DNA of 64,000 nucleotides from Sphingobacteriaceae bacterium (GTDB lineage Bacteria; Bacteroidota; Bacteroidia; B-17B0; Aurantibacillaceae): NCBI GenBank assembly GCA_947480015.1, contig CANKBS010000001.1, positions 124,001 to 188,000 of the forward strand, read 5' to 3'. Shown piece by piece: positions 1 to 8,111 of this stretch (position 1 is its first letter; each line of letters starts with the position of its first letter). The notes under the pieces were generated by a model. It saw only the letters and a program-made list of their open reading frames with translations, ran no database searches and was not told where the DNA came from. The position numbers and the translations under genes were made by a program.

Positions 1-1137
1 GTAATTGAGAAAAAGAGGCTGTCGCAATAATCCAACCAGGTCGAGGTGATAAATGGTTTTATGCGTTTTGTTTTGTTTCTCAAAATTTAATTGAATTTGT
101 AAAATCAATTCAATCAAGCCATACGTGGATGTATACTTTAAAGGATACTCCATAGTTATATTCACATGCTCTAAAGCTGCCGGTAATTGCTGAAGAACAG
201 GCCACAGCAATTTTTCGTTAGCTAAAACAACGGCTACCTTATCTAATGGAACTTCCTCATCAATTAATTTTTGTAGACTTTGTTTTACCACCTGAGCCTG
301 TCCAATTTGTTTTGGCACCGAAATAATCTTAATGGTTTTTGGGCTAATAAAATTGCTTTGTATAAAACTAGGCTCCTTCTCTTTAAAGTACTCAAAGTTT
401 TTTCTTAAAAATGAACCTGCTTCCTGATTTTTATCTTTTAAGTAATAGGTGTCCGCATCCCACAACAATTCGGCTTTTTTTTGCTCTACCAATCTGCCTA
501 TTATTTTTAGCTCAGCGGCATTAAGGGCGTTAAATCCGCAAAAAATAAGTTTGTCAAATTGCTCAACATAATTACTTGACTCCAAATTTTTAACGGCCTC
601 TTTATAAGCTAAACCCTGATATGCCCAACTATTTTGTAAAAGTTTTTCGCGATAGTTTTTATAAATAGCCCCTAAACTATTCATAAACTGTAAATAATTT
701 TGCTGGTATTCGCTCAAATTTTCTTCACCCAGACTCCAGTTTTCAATAACCTTAATGTCTTTTAAATTCTCATATAACTGTTCCGAATCTGCCAGATAAC
801 GGTCAATCTCGTTAAAATCCTGCAGTATTAATTGTCCCCATTTGGCAAAGCTGTCGAACGATTCGGCATTTGGGCCATAACAGGTTTTATACGAATCGTA
901 AAGGTGACAAATGAGATCAATTTCTTCCAGTGTTTTTAATCCGCTTAATTCGGTAATGAGTTCTTCTGCGCTAATGATGTTGGGTAGCCAGATCGTTTTT
1001 CCATATACTTCCGATAAATATTTTTTAAGAAAAAGAGCCCCACGTTTATTCGGTAACACCAGGCATAATTTTTCTATGCTATCTTTGTGCTTTTCAAAAA
1101 TATATTCAGCAACTAATTTTAAAAAGGGCTTCACCAT
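1..1137 (-). CDS. AddB-like PD-(D/E)XK nuclease family protein, 5' part (3' end outside window)
   Basis: The reading frame is open on the minus strand from an ATG at 1137 to the window edge, giving 379 residues without a stop. The N-terminus contains CLVLPNKRGALFLKKYL, the remnant nucleotide-binding region of the inactivated helicase half of Bacteroidota AddB-like proteins. These proteins are usually over 900 residues and end in a PD-(D/E)XK nuclease domain, which here would lie beyond base 1. By family knowledge the protein would work with an AddA/UvrD-type helicase in double-strand-break end processing in the cytoplasm. The partner is not in the window. The chosen start matches the family N-terminus, and its ATG overlaps the ATG of the divergent small gene. 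Family assignment is fairly sure; the function of this copy is inferred. Confidence 0.8.
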   Translation of the reverse strand, partial: MVKPFLKLVAEYIFEKHKDSIEKLCLVLPNKRGALFLKKYLSEVYGKTIWLPNIISAEELITELSGLKTLEEIDLICHLYDSYKTCYGPNAESFDSFAKWGQLILQDFNEIDRYLADSEQLYENLKDIKVIENWSLGEENLSEYQQNYLQFMNSLGAIYKNYREKLLQNSWAYQGLAYKEAVKNLESSNYVEQFDKLIFCGFNALNAAELKIIGRLVEQKKAELLWDADTYYLKDKNQEAGSFLRKNFEYFKEKEPSFIQSNFISPKTIKIISVPKQIGQAQVVKQSLQKLIDEEVPLDKVAVVLANEKLLWPVLQQLPAALEHVNITMEYPLKYTSTYGLIELILQIQLNFEKQNKTHKTIYHLDLVGLLRQPLFLNY

Positions 1138-1384
1138 GGATTTTGAAGGTATAAACTTTCCGGTGTATAGGAAGTATAAAAATAACAAGAGTTATTTTAA
1201 AATTATACACCCAAAACTTTTTGAACAAATTCAGGTTATTGGAAGCAAAAAGAATATGTTTGAAATAAAAGCCAAACAATTCCCCGAATTAATGTTTATT
1301 CATGATTTGGTTTTTAATGACACTGAAATTGCCGTGGAGATAGGGGAGGAGGAGTATCTGCACCTAAGAAATGGAGAAGATTGA
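1136..1384 (+). CDS. small conserved protein of unknown function
   Basis: This is an 82-residue ORF beginning MDFEGINFPVYRKYKNNKSY and ending EEYLHLRNGED. It is rich in charged and aromatic residues, has no signal peptide or membrane segment, and looks like a small soluble alpha/beta protein. A longer frame extends upstream to 911, but that part runs antisense to the nuclease gene. The ATG at 1136 is therefore preferred; it sits inside a CCATGG palindrome so that both divergent genes use overlapping start codons. An AAAAAGGG stretch lies about 8 bases upstream. I recognise the general type (small Bacteroidota protein with an FPVYRK..N.KSYFKI start) but no function. Proximity to the AddB-like gene and asnS is the only context. 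Confidence 0.7.
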   Translation: MDFEGINFPVYRKYKNNKSYFKIIHPKLFEQIQVIGSKKNMFEIKAKQFPELMFIHDLVFNDTEIAVEIGEEEYLHLRNGED

Positions 1385-1470
1385 TGAATAAGCGGTCTCC
1401 CGACACATCGGTCGTATAGGGCGATCAGAAGATTGTAGGACCTTTGGCACCTAAAATCTAAAAATCTTAG

Positions 1471-1478
1471 TAAATTTG
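1471..1478 (+). promoter_or_regulatory. candidate -7 element of the asnS promoter
   Basis: TAAATTTG matches the Bacteroidota -7 consensus TAnnTTTG exactly and lies 22 bases before the asnS ATG. A TTTG at 1443-1446 is the nearest -33 candidate, but its 24-base spacer is longer than the usual 19-21, so only the -7 element is called. Confidence 0.4.
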
Positions 1479-1500
1479 GACTCCTAAAAATCATTATATA

Positions 1501-2934
1501 ATGGCACGTTTACGTATTAAAGACATTTTAAAATCAAGTCCTACTGAACAAGTAATAACGGTTAAAGGCTGGGTGCGTACCTTCAGAAACAATTCATTTA
1601 TAGCATTAAATGACGGTTCTACTAATAATAACCTGCAAGTAGTGGTTGATTTTACCAATACCGATGAGTCCATTTTAAAACGCATTACAACAGGTGCTGC
1701 AATCAGCGCTACGGGTGCCCTTTTAGCATCTTTGGGCAAAGGTCAAACGGTCGAACTAAAAGCATCAAGCATTGAAATTATTGGCGACAGTGATGCTGAA
1801 AAATATCCTTTACAACCTAAAAAACACAGTCTCGAATTTTTACGGGAGATTGCCCATTTACGTTTTCGAACCAATACGTTTGGGGCCGTTTTTCGTGTGC
1901 GAAATACCTTGGCTTTTGCCATCCACCAGTTCTTTAATGAAAAAGGCTTTTTATACATCCATACTCCCATCATCACGTCAAGTGATGCCGAAGGTGCCGG
2001 TGAAATGTTTCGTGTAACTAATTTTGATATTGCAAATCCACCAAAGGATGAGCAGGGGCAGATTGATTACAAACAGGATTTTTTCGGCAAGTCTACTAAC
2101 CTCACCGTTTCAGGCCAATTAGAAGGCGAATTGGCCGCCATGGCTTTTAGTGATATTTATACATTTGGCCCTACATTCAGAGCAGAGAATTCAAACACAA
2201 CGAGGCACTTAGCCGAATTCTGGATGATAGAGCCTGAAATGGCCTTTAATGATTTAACTGATAACATGAATCTAGCAGAAGAAATGCTGCAATATGTGAT
2301 GAAAGTTGCTCTTGAAAAAAACAAAGAGGACATCGAATTTTTAAGTCAGCGGTTAGAGGAAGAAGAAAAACAAAAACCACAAAACGAACGCAGCGAATTA
2401 AGTTTATTGGATAAATTGAATTTCTGTCTCGAAAACAAATTCGAACGTATTACTTATACCCAGGCCATTGAGATCTTGCGCGAAAGCAACCACAATAAGA
2501 AAAAGAAATTTCAGTATCTGATTGATAAATGGGGAGTAGATCTTCAAAGTGAGCACGAACGTTATTTGGTAGAAAAACATTTTAAAAAACCGGTAATCTT
2601 AACCGATTATCCAAAAGAGATTAAATCTTTTTACATGCGTCAAAACGACGACGGCAAAACGGTTGCCGCCATGGATATTTTATTTCCGGGCATTGGCGAA
2701 ATTGTTGGCGGCTCGCAACGTGAAGAGCGATTGGAGCATTTAGAAACCCGTATGGCAGAGAATGGCATTCCGGCTGAAGAATTATCCTGGTATCTCGATA
2801 CCCGTCGATTTGGATCTTGTCCGCATGCCGGTTTTGGTTTAGGATTTGAGCGTTTGGTGTTATTTGTTACAGGCATGACGAATATTCGTGATGTCATTCC
2901 TTTTCCACGGTCGCCAAAAAACTGTGAGTTTTAG
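1501..2934 (+). CDS. asnS: asparaginyl-tRNA synthetase
   Basis: AsnRS charges tRNA-Asn with asparagine using ATP in the cytoplasm. The 477-residue protein has an N-terminal OB-fold anticodon-binding domain (roughly 15-100, beginning [12 protein letters not shown]) followed by a class II catalytic core. Motif 2 is visible as [18 protein letters not shown] and motif 3 as [16 protein letters not shown] near the C-terminus, which ends [12 protein letters not shown] charged insertion ([18 protein letters not shown]) lies in the middle of the catalytic domain. The length is normal for bacterial AsnRS. The [16 protein letters not shown] region and C-terminus favour AsnRS over AspRS. The gene appears to be transcribed alone. 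Confidence 0.97.
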   Translation: MARLRIKDILKSSPTEQVITVKGWVRTFRNNSFIALNDGSTNNNLQVVVDFTNTDESILKRITTGAAISATGALLASLGKGQTVELKASSIEIIGDSDAEKYPLQPKKHSLEFLREIAHLRFRTNTFGAVFRVRNTLAFAIHQFFNEKGFLYIHTPIITSSDAEGAGEMFRVTNFDIANPPKDEQGQIDYKQDFFGKSTNLTVSGQLEGELAAMAFSDIYTFGPTFRAENSNTTRHLAEFWMIEPEMAFNDLTDNMNLAEEMLQYVMKVALEKNKEDIEFLSQRLEEEEKQKPQNERSELSLLDKLNFCLENKFERITYTQAIEILRESNHNKKKKFQYLIDKWGVDLQSEHERYLVEKHFKKPVILTDYPKEIKSFYMRQNDDGKTVAAMDILFPGIGEIVGGSQREERLEHLETRMAENGIPAEELSWYLDTRRFGSCPHAGFGLGFERLVLFVTGMTNIRDVIPFPRSPKNCEF

Positions 2935-2956
2935 CGGAATTTGATTAGATTCCGCT

Positions 2957-3823
2957 ATGGAAGCAACATCCAAAATTTTTGATTGCCTTAGGATTCGTGG
3001 CCTCAAGGTGCTAAAAATGGCACTACTTCTTTTTACTGCATTTTATTTTTTTAGTTCGTGCACGGTGCAAAAACGTAAATACCTTAAGGGTATTTATCAT
3101 CACGTCAATTCAACACAAGTTAACCCGAATCCAAATCTGGCAACGACTAATGATAAGCTGCCTAAACCAAAAGTTGAGGCGCAAAACTTAGTGAATTAAA
3201 GGAAGTGCTTTCAGTCAAATCGGTTTTTAAAACCGATCCCTTAATTAGGGGATATTTTAAAACACCAAGGGCATCTATCGCTTCGGCATACTCCCTTTTA
3301 ATACGCATCCCTTTAGGTTTCATGAAACTAACTTCACGGATTAATAAAAAGACCCTAAAAAATTTATTTTCTGTTATTATTTGGATTGAACATTATATTC
3401 TCGTGTAAAACAAATGCCAGTATGAAACCACCTTACAGGCATTCAGATCATCCACTAGGCGCATCCATTTTTAGACCAATTATTTCGAACAGTTCAGAGG
3501 GCTGAGCCAATACTTTTGGCTTCACCGCAGAAAAATTCAGTATGTGTAAAAAAAGCCAACACAGCTGACATCCTCTTTCGAAAGCAAGGTTGCTTATTTA
3601 GTGACAGCCGTAACGGGAAATGCATATAACAGTTTGAATGCCGGAACTAAAACGCCTCTGATTCAAAAAATAAAAAGAGCACCATCACCACGCTAACATC
3701 AAAAAGGAGAATGATTACAACGAAAGAGGGATTCTTGGATCTTTACCTGGCACTATACTTTCAGGTATAGTAGGGGTGGTGGTTATCCTTTTAATTTTAT
3801 TCCTACCTGCCATTTTAGTATAG
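2957..3823 (+). pseudogene. decayed lipoprotein gene region
   Basis: An 80-residue frame (2957-3199) contains a hydrophobic stretch ending FFSSC, followed by TVQKRKYLKGIYHHV. That is the N-terminus of a common Bacteroidota lipoprotein type normally followed by a longer body and a C-terminal hydrophobic tail. The frame stops early. A second lipoprotein-like fragment lies in another register at 3359-3505 (FGLNIIFSCKTNASMKPP) with no ATG and an in-frame stop. At the far end, 3690-3823, a hydrophobic tail (LPGTILSGIVGVVVILLILF) is readable before a TAG stop. No single frame joins these pieces. I read the region as one or two degenerated genes. It is possible that 2957-3199 alone is still a functional small lipoprotein. 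Confidence 0.5.
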
Positions 3824-3835
3824 ACGTTTGGATTT

Positions 3836-4939
3836 TCAAAGTTCATTAACCACACTATTTTCTACAAGAAAAATGCGGTGATCTATCTGTTTGAGATTAA
3901 GTAATTGATTCATCCTATCGGGATGGGTGTCTGTAATGAATACCTGACCAAACTTATCACTGCTTACCATTTCAAGTAACTTCGTAAAGCGCGCCTCATC
4001 CAGTTTATCATACACATCATCCAGTAATAACAAAGGCTTGGTGTTTTTTTGTTCTTTAATGAATTCGAATTGCGCCAACTTTAGGGCTAACAAATACGAT
4101 TTTTGCTGACCTTGTGAAGCGAATTTTTTCAAACTAAAACCATCCAACGAAAATTCAAGGTCGTCTTTATGAGGACCAACAGTTGTATAATGCACAGCCC
4201 GATCTCTCGGCAAGGATGTTAGGAGAGCGGTTTTAAAATCTTTTTCCCCCAAACTGTTTACATAATGTAAGCTCACATCCTCTTTACTTTCACTAATAAA
4301 ACGGTAGTAATGATTAAAAAGGGGAGCAAATTGTTTTAAAAAATTTAATCGGATCTCAAGAATGGTTCTTCCGTAAATAATAAGCTGTTCATCCCAAATC
4401 TCAAGGGTTTCCGAATCAAAACTTTGCGATTCGTAAAAATGTTTGAGCAAAGCGTTGCGTTGTTTCAGTACCTGATTGTATACTATTAATTTGTCGAGAT
4501 ACACTTTATCGTATTGCGATATAATGCCGTCTAAAAATTTACGTCTTACCTCGCTGCTTTCATAAATAAGCTCGGCGTCACTAGGCGATATCATTACCAA
4601 AGGAAACTGACCAATGTGTTCACTTAGTCGCTCGTATTCTTTTTTATTTTTTTTGAATATTTTTTTCTGGTTGCGTTTTATACCGCAATAAACTTCACTC
4701 TGTTCTCCAAATTTGTCAAAATGACCCTGTAGCACAAAAAACCCTTCGTTGTGTTTAATATTTTGGCTATCGATGGTATTAAAAAAGCTTTTACAAAAAG
4801 AAAGGTAATGGATGGCATCGAGCAAATTTGTTTTCCCAACACCATTATTGCCAACAAAACAATTGATTTTTTCCGAGAATTTTGCCTCAAATTCGGGGTG
4901 GTTTTTGAAGTTTATGAGGGATAATTGCTTTAAAAACAT
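3836..4939 (-). CDS. recF: DNA replication and repair protein RecF
   Basis: RecF is an SMC-like ATPase of the RecFOR pathway that binds gapped DNA and promotes RecA loading. The protein shows the N-terminal LINFKNH signature, a Walker A motif GNNGVGKT at residues 30-37, the ABC signature ASQGQQKS and a Walker B LLLLDDVYDKLD near the C-terminus. Length is 367 residues, normal for the family. I start at the second ATG (4939, MFLKQLSLINF) rather than 4951. The family starts there, and a TAnnTTTG promoter element lies directly on top of the upstream ATG. The gene diverges from the TPR protein gene. The usual dnaA/dnaN neighbours are absent, as is common in this phylum. Confidence 0.95.
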   Translation of the reverse strand: MFLKQLSLINFKNHPEFEAKFSEKINCFVGNNGVGKTNLLDAIHYLSFCKSFFNTIDSQNIKHNEGFFVLQGHFDKFGEQSEVYCGIKRNQKKIFKKNKKEYERLSEHIGQFPLVMISPSDAELIYESSEVRRKFLDGIISQYDKVYLDKLIVYNQVLKQRNALLKHFYESQSFDSETLEIWDEQLIIYGRTILEIRLNFLKQFAPLFNHYYRFISESKEDVSLHYVNSLGEKDFKTALLTSLPRDRAVHYTTVGPHKDDLEFSLDGFSLKKFASQGQQKSYLLALKLAQFEFIKEQKNTKPLLLLDDVYDKLDEARFTKLLEMVSSDKFGQVFITDTHPDRMNQLLNLKQIDHRIFLVENSVVNEL

Positions 4940-4948
4940 GCTTTGAGG

Positions 4949-4956
4949 CAAAAATA
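4949..4956 (-). promoter_or_regulatory. candidate -7 element for recF
   Basis: On the minus strand the bases read TATTTTTG, an exact TAnnTTTG match, ending 10 bases before the recF ATG at 4939. It would give a very short leader. It covers the alternative upstream ATG at 4951, which argues against that start. No -33 element lies at the usual distance; a TTTG occurs at 24 bases. Confidence 0.4.
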
Positions 4957-4986
4957 CACTTAATTTTTGCGCTTAAGTGCCAAAAA

Positions 4987-5017
4987 TTCGCTTTTAACAG
5001 AAAATTTGGTATCTTCG
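4987..5017 (+). promoter_or_regulatory. candidate promoter of the TPR protein gene
   Basis: TTCG at 4987-4990 and TATCTTCG at 5010-5017 are separated by 19 bases. Each differs by one base from the Bacteroidota -33 (TTTG) and -7 (TAnnTTTG) consensus. The -7 ends 21 bases before the ATG at 5039. It is divergent to the recF promoter element. Confidence 0.5.
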
Positions 5018-5038
5018 CGAACTAATTTTTAAGTACAA

Positions 5039-5797
5039 ATGGCCGATTTAAAAGAAGAAACTACTTTAGATAATTCAGAAGAAAATCAAGTAGAAGAAAC
5101 TGTTGAACCAAAGCGTAAAGCAATTGACCCGAGTTTAGAAGGAATTCAATTGTTCTACGAAATGAACAAAAAGATGATCACCTACGTGGGTGGTGCAGTT
5201 GTTGTTATCCTTGGAGCATTTTTGTTCCTCAAATTATATTATATCCCTGAGCAGGAAAAAGAAGCTAGCAATGAATTGTTTTGGGCGGAAACATTGTTTG
5301 AACGTGATAGTTTTAATTTAGCCCTTAAGGGTGGTGCCATGGTAATGGCGGCCGATGGTCAAAAACAAATGAAAGGCTTTGAACAAATTGCCGAAGAATA
5401 CAGCATAACCAAATCAGGTAGTCTTGCAAATTATTATGCCGGTGTTTGTTACCTTCGTACCGGTAAATTCGAGCAAGCCATTCCTTTTTTAGAAAAATAT
5501 GATGGAACTGATGAAATTGTTAGTTCGATTGCTATTGGCGCAATTGGTGATTGCCACATGGAAATGAATCATGGTGATGAGGCAATTAAGTATTACCTCA
5601 AGGCTGCTGAAAATAGTCATAATAACTTCACCACTCCGGTTTACCTTCAGAAGGCTGGTTTAGCTTATGAATTAAAAGCTAATTACACGGAAGCTTTGAG
5701 TATTTATGAGCGTATTAAAAAAGAATATCCGAACTCTAGTGAAGGACAAAGCGTAGAAATACGAATTTCAAAAGTGAAAGCACTCGGGAATTTATAA
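5039..5797 (+). CDS. tetratricopeptide-repeat membrane-anchored protein (YfgM-like)
   Basis: The 252-residue protein has an acidic cytoplasmic N-terminus, one membrane helix at about residues 47-68 (VGGAVVVILGAFLFLKLYYI) and an exported C-terminal domain with TPR-type repeats such as GSLANYYAGVCYLRTGKFEQ and YTEALSIYERIKKEYPNSSE. This layout resembles YfgM/BamD-like periplasmic TPR proteins that assist envelope protein handling, but the specific role is not shown by the sequence. It is monocistronic by appearance: a good terminator follows before ribH, and the upstream recF gene is divergent. It is confident as a TPR membrane protein, not as a YfgM orthologue. Confidence 0.85.
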   Translation: MADLKEETTLDNSEENQVEETVEPKRKAIDPSLEGIQLFYEMNKKMITYVGGAVVVILGAFLFLKLYYIPEQEKEASNELFWAETLFERDSFNLALKGGAMVMAADGQKQMKGFEQIAEEYSITKSGSLANYYAGVCYLRTGKFEQAIPFLEKYDGTDEIVSSIAIGAIGDCHMEMNHGDEAIKYYLKAAENSHNNFTTPVYLQKAGLAYELKANYTEALSIYERIKKEYPNSSEGQSVEIRISKVKALGNL

Positions 5798-5818
5798 GCA
5801 AATTAAAATAACAGTAAA

Positions 5819-5842
5819 AAGTCTGCCACGGCAGGCTTTTTT
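5819..5842 (+). terminator. intrinsic terminator between the TPR gene and ribH
   Basis: GTCTGC and GCAGGC (5821-5836) form a 6-bp stem, with one G-T wobble, around a CACG loop. An A-run precedes it and TTTTTT follows at 5837-5842. It lies only 13 bases before the ribH ATG, so ribH expression must come from read-through or from a promoter overlapping this hairpin. Confidence 0.7.
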
Positions 5843-5854
5843 AGTTTTACAGTT

Positions 5855-6349
5855 ATGAGTAGTGTAAATAAAAATTTATCGCAAAACGAAGGCTCCGCTG
5901 TTCCAAATGCAAAAGCTTTTAAATTCGGGATTGTTGTTTCGGAGTGGAATTTTGAAGTGACCAATGCTTTAAAAGAAGGCGCTGTAAATACATTAGTAAC
6001 GAATGGGGCTTTAAGCGAGAACATTATTTGCAAGGAAGTACCGGGTAGTTTTGAATTAACCCTGGGCGCTCAATACCTGGCCGAATTTACTGAGGTAGAT
6101 GCGATTATTTGTTTGGGTTGTGTGATTCAGGGCGAAACCCGCCACTTCGATTTTATTTGTGATGCGGTAGCTAAAGGCATTACGGATCTTAATATGAAAT
6201 ACAACCTGCCTGTTATTTTTGGCGTGCTTACACCTCAAAATCAACAACAAGCCATCGACCGTGCCGGCGGCAAACATGGCAACAAAGGCGATGAGGCGGC
6301 CGTTACAGCCATAAAAATGTTAGGATTACGGAACAGTTTTGTTCAGTAA
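5855..6349 (+). CDS. ribH: 6,7-dimethyl-8-ribityllumazine synthase
   Basis: RibH condenses 5-amino-6-ribitylaminouracil with 3,4-dihydroxy-2-butanone 4-phosphate in the penultimate step of riboflavin synthesis, as a cytoplasmic pentamer or icosahedral assembly. The 164-residue protein has the VPGSFELTL substrate loop, the catalytic segment GETRHFDF at 93-100 with His97, and the phosphate-binding C-terminal GKHGNKGDEAA. The length fits the family. The first 20 residues are a variable extension. Other riboflavin genes are not nearby, so this is an isolated rib gene. The start is the only ATG in a sensible position and has no visible Shine-Dalgarno sequence. Confidence 0.96.
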   Translation: MSSVNKNLSQNEGSAVPNAKAFKFGIVVSEWNFEVTNALKEGAVNTLVTNGALSENIICKEVPGSFELTLGAQYLAEFTEVDAIICLGCVIQGETRHFDFICDAVAKGITDLNMKYNLPVIFGVLTPQNQQQAIDRAGGKHGNKGDEAAVTAIKMLGLRNSFVQ

Positions 6350-6374
6350 TCAATTCCTAGCTTAAATTGTGAAA

Positions 6375-6596
6375 TTATTTTTTGGGAGGTAAAGCAAAGG
6401 CTATGGCTTCATGCTCAAAATGTCCGTTATGGGAACCATCGCAAAAAGGTTTGTTCTTTGATAAACCGCAACGGCATAACGAAACAATTTCTCTTCCCCC
6501 TAAATCATAGCTTGCACCCGATTTATCTACAATCTCAAAATCCCCTTCCAATCTTACGGAACCATTGCTGTTTATTGTAATTTTTGTTTTTGCCAT
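6375..6596 (-). CDS. CDGSH-type iron-sulfur protein
   Basis: The protein has 73 residues with the 2Fe-2S ligand pattern C41-x-C43, C52 and H56 (CRCGLSKNKPFCDGSH), the mitoNEET-type CDGSH motif with three cysteines and one histidine. There is a short beta-rich N-terminus (MAKTKITINSNGSVRLEGDF) and no signal peptide, so it should be cytoplasmic. Family members carry a redox-active, labile cluster; the partner here is unknown. It is convergent to ribH and lies 24 bases downstream of the AAA+ gene on the same strand, so it may be the last gene of that transcript. Confidence 0.92.
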   Translation of the reverse strand: MAKTKITINSNGSVRLEGDFEIVDKSGASYDLGGREIVSLCRCGLSKNKPFCDGSHNGHFEHEAIAFALPPKK

Positions 6597-6620
6597 AATT
6601 TTTATTGCTTTATTGTCGGA

Positions 6621-8105
6621 TTATAATCCGCCTTGTTCAAAGTTAAAATTTTGATTCATTAATGAGCCAAAAAGATCTTTAAAACTTACACCTTGTATGA
6701 GTTTATTTTTACTTAACAACGAATGTTCGGCAAGGCCATGGAGCGCGAATTCCATCAAGACCAATTTTTCATTGCCTTTTACTTTTGGATGATACTTAAG
6801 CACTAACTCTTCTAACCCATCAACAACAGTAAGTGCAGCTGAATAAGATTTGTCAATAACATGATCGAGTAAGTCCAATGTATTATTTTGTGAAAACCAA
6901 TTGATTACATCTGAGTAGTCAGAGGATTCTTTTTTTCGTTTTAATTTGGCAGGATCGGGAAACAATTGAATAAATAAATTACGAATCGATAAACTAATCA
7001 GGTTTTGGGCTATCACGGCAGGTCCCTCCTGTTCTCCTTCGTAAACCAATTCAATCTTCCCGTTAATAGCAGGTACAGCGCCATACAAATCACTTATGCG
7101 CGCAAAGGTATACGGTTGATGACCTTTTAAAAATCGCAATTCGGCGGCAGAGATCAAACTTTCATACGCACTAATTGTTAAACGGGCACTTACCCCACTT
7201 TTTGAATCAACAAACTCACTGCTTCTTGCCTCAATAGCAATTTGTTCAACCAGGTTTTTTAATAATTCTGGCACTTCAATTTTCTGTTGTTCAGCATTTA
7301 ATTTAGCCTGATCATTCGTAATTTTTTTTGAATGTTCCACCGAAGTGGGATAGTGGGTTAAAATCTGAGAACCAATTCTGTCTTTTAAAGGGGTAACTAT
7401 ACTTCCGCGATTGGTATAATCCTCAGGATTGGCGGTGAACACAAATTGTAAATCCAAAGGTATTCTCAAATTGAATCCTCTAATCTGCACATCACCTTCT
7501 TGTAAAATGTTAAACAGGGCCACTTGCAAACGGGCCTGTAGATCGGGTAATTCATTGATCACAAAAATAAAACGGTTACTGCGCGGAATCAATCCGTAAT
7601 GGATTACATTTTCATCGGCGAAAGATAATTTTAAATTAGCTGCCTTAATGGGATCAAGGTCTCCAATTAAATCGGCGACACTCACGTCAGGCGTGGCCAG
7701 TTTTTCGGCAAAACGATCACTTCGGTGAATCCATGCAATGGATGTGGCATCTCCTTTTGAAGCAAGCAATTGTTTGGCAAAGTTAGAAACCGGCTGCATG
7801 GGGTCGTCGTTAAGCGGACTTCCCGCTACCACGGGAATATACTCATCCAATAAATTAACTAACTGCCTGGCCATTTTTGTTTTGGCTTGACCGCGTAATC
7901 CTAAAAATAGAATGTTGTGACGGCTTAAAATAGCGCGTTCCAATTCAGGTATAACGGTTTCCTCATAACCGAAAATCCCTTCAAAAATATCCTCCTTTTT
8001 TCCGAGTTTCGAAATTAAATTGGCCCTTAACTCATCCTTGATACTTAAAAACCGGTACCCCGATTTTTTTAATTCGCCAAATGTACTTATTGTTGGTTGT
8101 GCCAT
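6621..8105 (-). CDS. AAA+ ATPase of the MoxR/magnesium-chelatase (BchI-like) group
   Basis: The protein has 494 residues with a Walker A-like GLRGQAKT at 69-76, a Walker B region FVINELPDL near 181-189, and a sensor segment FTANPEDYTNRGS near 224-235. These are typical of the chelatase/MoxR clade. The following 250 residues are helical and not recognisable to me. Such ATPases act with a VWA partner to remodel a protein complex or insert a metal. The VWA gene lies directly upstream, 6 bases away on the same strand, so the pair is almost certainly co-transcribed. No tetrapyrrole or methanol dehydrogenase genes are near, so a role in chlorophyll or Moc-type maturation is not supported. Confidence 0.88.
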   Translation of the reverse strand: MAQPTISTFGELKKSGYRFLSIKDELRANLISKLGKKEDIFEGIFGYEETVIPELERAILSRHNILFLGLRGQAKTKMARQLVNLLDEYIPVVAGSPLNDDPMQPVSNFAKQLLASKGDATSIAWIHRSDRFAEKLATPDVSVADLIGDLDPIKAANLKLSFADENVIHYGLIPRSNRFIFVINELPDLQARLQVALFNILQEGDVQIRGFNLRIPLDLQFVFTANPEDYTNRGSIVTPLKDRIGSQILTHYPTSVEHSKKITNDQAKLNAEQQKIEVPELLKNLVEQIAIEARSSEFVDSKSGVSARLTISAYESLISAAELRFLKGHQPYTFARISDLYGAVPAINGKIELVYEGEQEGPAVIAQNLISLSIRNLFIQLFPDPAKLKRKKESSDYSDVINWFSQNNTLDLLDHVIDKSYSAALTVVDGLEELVLKYHPKVKGNEKLVLMEFALHGLAEHSLLSKNKLIQGVSFKDLFGSLMNQNFNFEQGGL

Positions 8106-8111
8106 TTTGTA

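Noticed and set aside
1300-1494. Minus-strand frame of 64 residues upstream of asnS
   Set aside because: It overlaps the end of the small plus-strand gene, has no signal or family motif, and appears to be a chance frame.
1385-1500. tRNA or riboswitch in the asnS leader
   Set aside because: A GC-richer stretch is present, but no cloverleaf or known aptamer core could be drawn.
3205-3408. 67-residue plus-strand frame inside the decayed lipoprotein region
   Set aside because: Its composition is unlike that of neighbouring genes, and other frames in the same bases carry the recognisable lipoprotein fragments.
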